From JAVEYA01 sp034003745 (lineage in GTDB: Bacteria; Bacillota; Peptococcia; DRI-13; PHAD01): 21,807 nt of DNA. Of this stretch, positions 19,030-21,807 are shown piece after piece (the first letter of the stretch is position 1; each line of letters starts with the position of its first letter). The stretch lies in assembly GCA_034003745.1 (NCBI GenBank), contig JAVEYA010000033.1, positions 1 to 21,807 of the forward strand, written 5' to 3'. The notes beneath the pieces were generated by a model. It saw nothing but the letters and a program-made list of their open reading frames with translations. It was not told where the DNA came from and made no database searches. A program made the translations under genes and the position numbers.

Positions 19030-20340
19030 ATGAAACTGCACGGGACCATGAAAATCAATGAAAAGGGCCATCTGGAAATCGGCGGATGTGATACGGTGGA
19101 ACTGGCCCAGGAGTTCGGCACTCCTTTATATGTAATGGATGAAGCGCATATCCGTGAAATTTGCCGTGACTATTATCAGTCTTTCAGCAAATTTCCCAAT
19201 ACTGAGGTAATTTACGCCAGTAAGGCTTTTATGAATATTGCGATGGCCAAGATTGTAAAACAGGAAAAACTGGGCCTGGACGTGGTCTCGGGCGGAGAGC
19301 TTTACACAGCGGTCCAAGCCGGCTTTCCCACGGAGAAGATTTATTTCCACGGCAACAATAAGTCTCCTGCTGAAATTGCCTATGCCCTGGAGTGCCGGGT
19401 AGGCCATTTTGTTGTCGATAATCCGTGCGAACTTAATTTACTGAACGATCTTGCAGGAATAAAGGGCGTTACGGCGCCAATCTCGTTGCGGATCCAGCCC
19501 GGTATTGAGGCGCATACCCATGAGTATATCAAGACCGGCCAGATCGACTCCAAGTTCGGTGTGGCTATTGCCACCGGTCAGGCTCTGGAGTTCGTCAAAA
19601 CCGCACTGCGTTGTGAAAACGTGCAGTTAAAAGGTCTCCATTGCCATATCGGCTCCCAGATCTTCGAGATAGAATCCTTCCGTCATACCGCGGAAGTGAT
19701 GATGGGCTTCATGAAAAAAATTAAAGATGAAACCGGCGCGGAATTGACGGAGCTAAATCTGGGCGGCGGCTTCGGCATTTACTATAAGGAAGGGGACCAG
19801 CCCGCTCCCTTAAGTAAATTTGCCGATATCATCATGACCACTGTGCAGTCGAGAGCCAAAGAATATGGTCTGCAGGTTCCGAGAATAACCGTCGAACCGG
19901 GACGCTCTATCGTCGGCACTGCCGGAACCACCCTCTATACGGTCGGTTCGATTAAACATATTCCCAACATCAGGACATATGTAGCCGTGGACGGCGGCAT
20001 GGGCGATAATCCCCGGCATGCACTGTATCAGGCCGTCTATGAAGCGATGCTGGCGAATAAGGGGGCTGTTTTGCCCAAACATAAAGTCTCCATTACCGGA
20101 AAGTGCTGTGAATCGGGCGATATGCTGATCTGGGATATCCTGTTGCCGGAAGTGCAAAGCGGCGACATTCTGGCCGTCTCCAGCACCGGCGCTTATAATT
20201 ATTCGATGGCCAGCAATTACAACCGCCTGCCCAAACCGGCCTGCGTGCTGGTCTTAGACGGCAAAGCGGACGTGATTGTGAAGCGGGAAACCTATGAGGA
20301 TATTGTCAGAAATGACGTTGTCCCGTCCAGATTAGCCTAG
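19030..20340 (+). CDS. lysA: Diaminopimelate decarboxylase
   Basis: A 436-residue PLP enzyme of the alanine-racemase fold that converts meso-diaminopimelate to lysine, the last step of lysine synthesis. The PLP-binding lysine is Lys65 in YASKAF. HCHIGSQI (about 204-211), GGGFGIYY (about 241-248), VEPGRSIVG and the active-site CCESGDML of the partner subunit near 357, then STGAYNYSMASNYN near the end, are all as in LysA rather than in ornithine decarboxylases. AAGGGGAGAAG precedes the ATG. lysA also follows the spoVA genes in B. subtilis, so the synteny agrees. The gene has its own promoter and a terminator. Confidence 0.97.
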   Translation: MKLHGTMKINEKGHLEIGGCDTVELAQEFGTPLYVMDEAHIREICRDYYQSFSKFPNTEVIYASKAFMNIAMAKIVKQEKLGLDVVSGGELYTAVQAGFPTEKIYFHGNNKSPAEIAYALECRVGHFVVDNPCELNLLNDLAGIKGVTAPISLRIQPGIEAHTHEYIKTGQIDSKFGVAIATGQALEFVKTALRCENVQLKGLHCHIGSQIFEIESFRHTAEVMMGFMKKIKDETGAELTELNLGGGFGIYYKEGDQPAPLSKFADIIMTTVQSRAKEYGLQVPRITVEPGRSIVGTAGTTLYTVGSIKHIPNIRTYVAVDGGMGDNPRHALYQAVYEAMLANKGAVLPKHKVSITGKCCESGDMLIWDILLPEVQSGDILAVSSTGAYNYSMASNYNRLPKPACVLVLDGKADVIVKRETYEDIVRNDVVPSRLA

Positions 20341-20383
20341 ATAACCTACAAGAAACGAAATTGCGCTGAATAAAACGTATTTT

Positions 20384-20420
20384 AGGAAATAGAAGCAGGA
20401 ACTGCTGCTTCTATTTCTTT
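20384..20420 (+). terminator. Intrinsic terminator after lysA
   Basis: GAAATAGAAGCAG (20386-20398) and CTGCTTCTATTTC (20405-20417) form a perfect 13-bp stem with a 6-nt loop, followed by TTT. Confidence 0.85.
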
Positions 20421-20423
20421 ATA

Positions 20424-20432
20424 TGTTATAAT
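20424..20432 (+). promoter_or_regulatory. Extended -10 promoter for the site-2 protease gene
   Basis: TGTTATAAT is a perfect extended -10 (TGNTATAAT). No -35 hexamer is clear, since the terminator stem occupies that place. The ATG follows 26 bases later. Confidence 0.5.
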
Positions 20433-20458
20433 AGAAAAAATTACTGAAGGGGACAAAT

Positions 20459-21070
20459 ATGTTTGATCTGACTCAACTCTTAATCAGTGTGCCGGCAATC
20501 CTGATTGCCATCACTTTTCATGAATTTTCCCACGGTTTGGCCGCGCATCTGCTGGGCGACCCTACGCCCCAGCGGCAGGGGCGCCTGACCTTGAACCCCC
20601 TCCCGCATCTGGACCCGGTGGGAGCCCTGATGCTCCTGGTAGCGCATTTCGGCTGGGCCAAGCCGGTTGAGGTCAATCCCTTCTATTTTAAGGGCGACCG
20701 CCGGCGCGGCATGCTTCTGGTGAGTCTGGCCGGGCCGCTGTCCAATATCATTCTTGCCCTGATTGGCGCGATATTGTACAATCTACTTGGTGTTTCCGGT
20801 TATCTGGGATATTTTCTTATCCTGCTGATCACCATTAACGTTTATCTGGCCATCTTCAACCTCCTGCCGGTTCCGCCGCTGGACGGCGGAAAAATTCTGG
20901 CAGGTCTTTTGCCGCGGCGCTTTCTACCCTACCTGGACCAGGTGGAGGCTTACGGCCCGCTGATCCTTATTTTGCTGATTGTGACCAGAATATCCGGTCG
21001 GATTCTTTTGCCGATAGCGCAAGCCGTTATTACCGGGCTGTTTTTTATCGCAAGTTTTGTCACAGGCTAA
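20459..21070 (+). CDS. Site-2 protease family membrane metalloprotease (M50)
   Basis: A 203-residue intramembrane zinc protease of the M50/S2P group without PDZ domain. The zinc ligands are in HEFSHG (His21, Glu22, His25) and in NLLPVPPLDGG (about 134-144, Asp142). Four to five membrane segments are visible, including about 5-25, 85-110, 115-140 and 160-185. This short class (YwhC-like) is widespread in Firmicutes; its substrate is usually unknown. It differs from SpoIVFB, which has a CBS domain. The ATG has GAAGGGGAC 6 bases upstream. It lies between lysA and trpS without overlap. Confidence 0.92.
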   Translation: MFDLTQLLISVPAILIAITFHEFSHGLAAHLLGDPTPQRQGRLTLNPLPHLDPVGALMLLVAHFGWAKPVEVNPFYFKGDRRRGMLLVSLAGPLSNIILALIGAILYNLLGVSGYLGYFLILLITINVYLAIFNLLPVPPLDGGKILAGLLPRRFLPYLDQVEAYGPLILILLIVTRISGRILLPIAQAVITGLFFIASFVTG

Positions 21071-21103
21071 TAGAAAGTTTAACAACATAACAGGGGGTTC
21101 ATC

Positions 21104-21807
21104 ATGAAAAAGGGCGTCGTATTCAGCGGCATGCGTCCCACGGGACGGCTGCATATCGGGCATTGGAGCGTATTGGAGAACTGGGTGAAGCTGCAGGAAG
21201 AATACCGGTGCTATTTCGGCATTGTAGATTGGCATGCCCTGACCACCTCGTTTGAAAATACATCCGAACTGCAGGACAATATCCGGATGATGCTCTTAGA
21301 TTGGCTCGCCGTAGGCTTGGACCCGGAAAAGAGCCGTATTTTTGTCCAATCCATGGTCAAGGAACACGCCGAGCTGCATCTTTTGTTTTCGATGATTATC
21401 CCCGTCTCCTGGCTGGAGAGGGTGCCCACCTATAAGGATCAGATCCAGCAGTTGGGCCTGCAAGGCAAAGATATCGCCACCTATGGCTTCCTGGGTTATC
21501 CTGTGCTGATGGCCGCCGATATCCTGGTCTACCGCGGCGATACCGTTCCGGTAGGCGAGGACCAATTGGTCCATCTGGAGCTCTCCCGGGAACTGGCGCG
21601 CCGTTTCAATCATCTGTATCAGACGGATCTCTTCCCGGAACCCCAGGCTATGCTGGCCAAGGTTGCGCTCCTGCCCGGCGTGGACGGACGCAAGATGAGC
21701 AAGAGTTACAATAACGATATCCCTATTGGCGCAACAACTCAGGAAATCACCGAGAAGGTACAGATGATGGTCACCGACCCGGCCCGGATTATGAAGTCGG
21801 ACCCCGG
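21104..21807 (+). CDS. trpS: Tryptophanyl-tRNA synthetase (3' end beyond the window)
   Basis: A class I aminoacyl-tRNA synthetase that charges tRNA-Trp. The N-terminus has VFSGMRPTGRLHIGHW with the HIGH signature (about 17-20), DWHALTT (about 42-48), the tryptophan-pocket region around GYPVLMAADILVYRGDTVPV (about 131-150) and GEDQ (about 151-154), and the KMSKS loop at about 197-201. The ORF stays open for 234 codons to the end of the window. CAGGGGG lies about 7 bases upstream of the ATG. It begins 33 bases after the protease gene and probably shares its transcript. Confidence 0.95.
   Translation, partial: MKKGVVFSGMRPTGRLHIGHWSVLENWVKLQEEYRCYFGIVDWHALTTSFENTSELQDNIRMMLLDWLAVGLDPEKSRIFVQSMVKEHAELHLLFSMIIPVSWLERVPTYKDQIQQLGLQGKDIATYGFLGYPVLMAADILVYRGDTVPVGEDQLVHLELSRELARRFNHLYQTDLFPEPQAMLAKVALLPGVDGRKMSKSYNNDIPIGATTQEITEKVQMMVTDPARIMKSDP

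Noticed and set aside
1..21807. CRISPR arrays, tRNA or rRNA genes, insertion sequences with transposases
   Set aside because: No regularly spaced repeats, no tRNA-like CCA/anticodon arms and no transposase-like protein were seen by eye on either strand.

Overview
The window reads as chromosome of an anaerobic, endospore-forming Firmicute, most likely a Clostridia/Peptococcaceae-type lineage. The evidence is a complete sporulation gene block (spoIIM, dacF, spoIIAA-spoIIAB-sigF, spoVA genes, lysA), strong purine-rich ribosome binding sites, a free-standing 2[4Fe-4S] ferredoxin, and a steA/steB-type cluster. Nearly everything is on the + strand. The order nudF - spoIIM - xerD - deoB - (nucleoside phosphorylase) - dacF - spoIIA - sigF - spoVA - lysA is the order I know from Bacillus subtilis, so this is an ancient conserved neighbourhood with lineage-specific genes slotted in.

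Layout. (1) 1-1282: the end of a PAS histidine kinase with its terminator. (2) 1362-5779: a tightly packed envelope cluster (steA, steB/mctB-like, family 2 glycosyltransferase, MraY-like polyprenyl-phosphate sugar transferase, DUF3866), with one-base and four-base overlaps. (3) 5824-7227: a tiny minus-strand ORF, nudF, and a ComB-like protein of unknown role. (4) 7239-8334: spoIIM behind a good SigE-type promoter, a small HTH-like protein, and a terminator. (5) 8349-9065: a minus-strand ferredoxin and a small membrane protein gene that appears to be broken by a 61-bp palindromic insertion with a 5-bp target duplication. (6) 9141-12546: xerD, deoB, pdp. (7) 12543-14041: a minus-strand 43-aa membrane peptide overlapping the pdp stop codon, and dacF behind a SigF-type promoter. 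(8) 14085-15812: the spoIIA operon behind a SigH-type promoter. (9) 15823-18962: spoVAC (with an unusual N-terminal extension), spoVAD, spoVAEb, spoVAEa and an orphan gene. (10) 18959-21807: lysA, a site-2 protease and the start of trpS.

How they work together. The promoters I can read follow the sporulation cascade: SigH for spoIIA, whose products make and control SigF; SigF for dacF; SigE for spoIIM (engulfment); a weaker SigG-like match for spoVA (dipicolinate channel). Several genes in the middle of the window (spoIIM, the 7950 gene, xerD, dacF, spoIIAA) also have an upstream sequence that can pair with their own ribosome binding site. For spoIIM, dacF and spoIIAA the pairing arm lies inside or upstream of the promoter, so it would be absent from the correct transcript and present only in read-through RNA. 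That is the most interesting regulatory pattern here, and it is inference from sequence alone. Sigma-factor consensus strings and B. subtilis gene order are from memory; no folding, alignment or database search was run.
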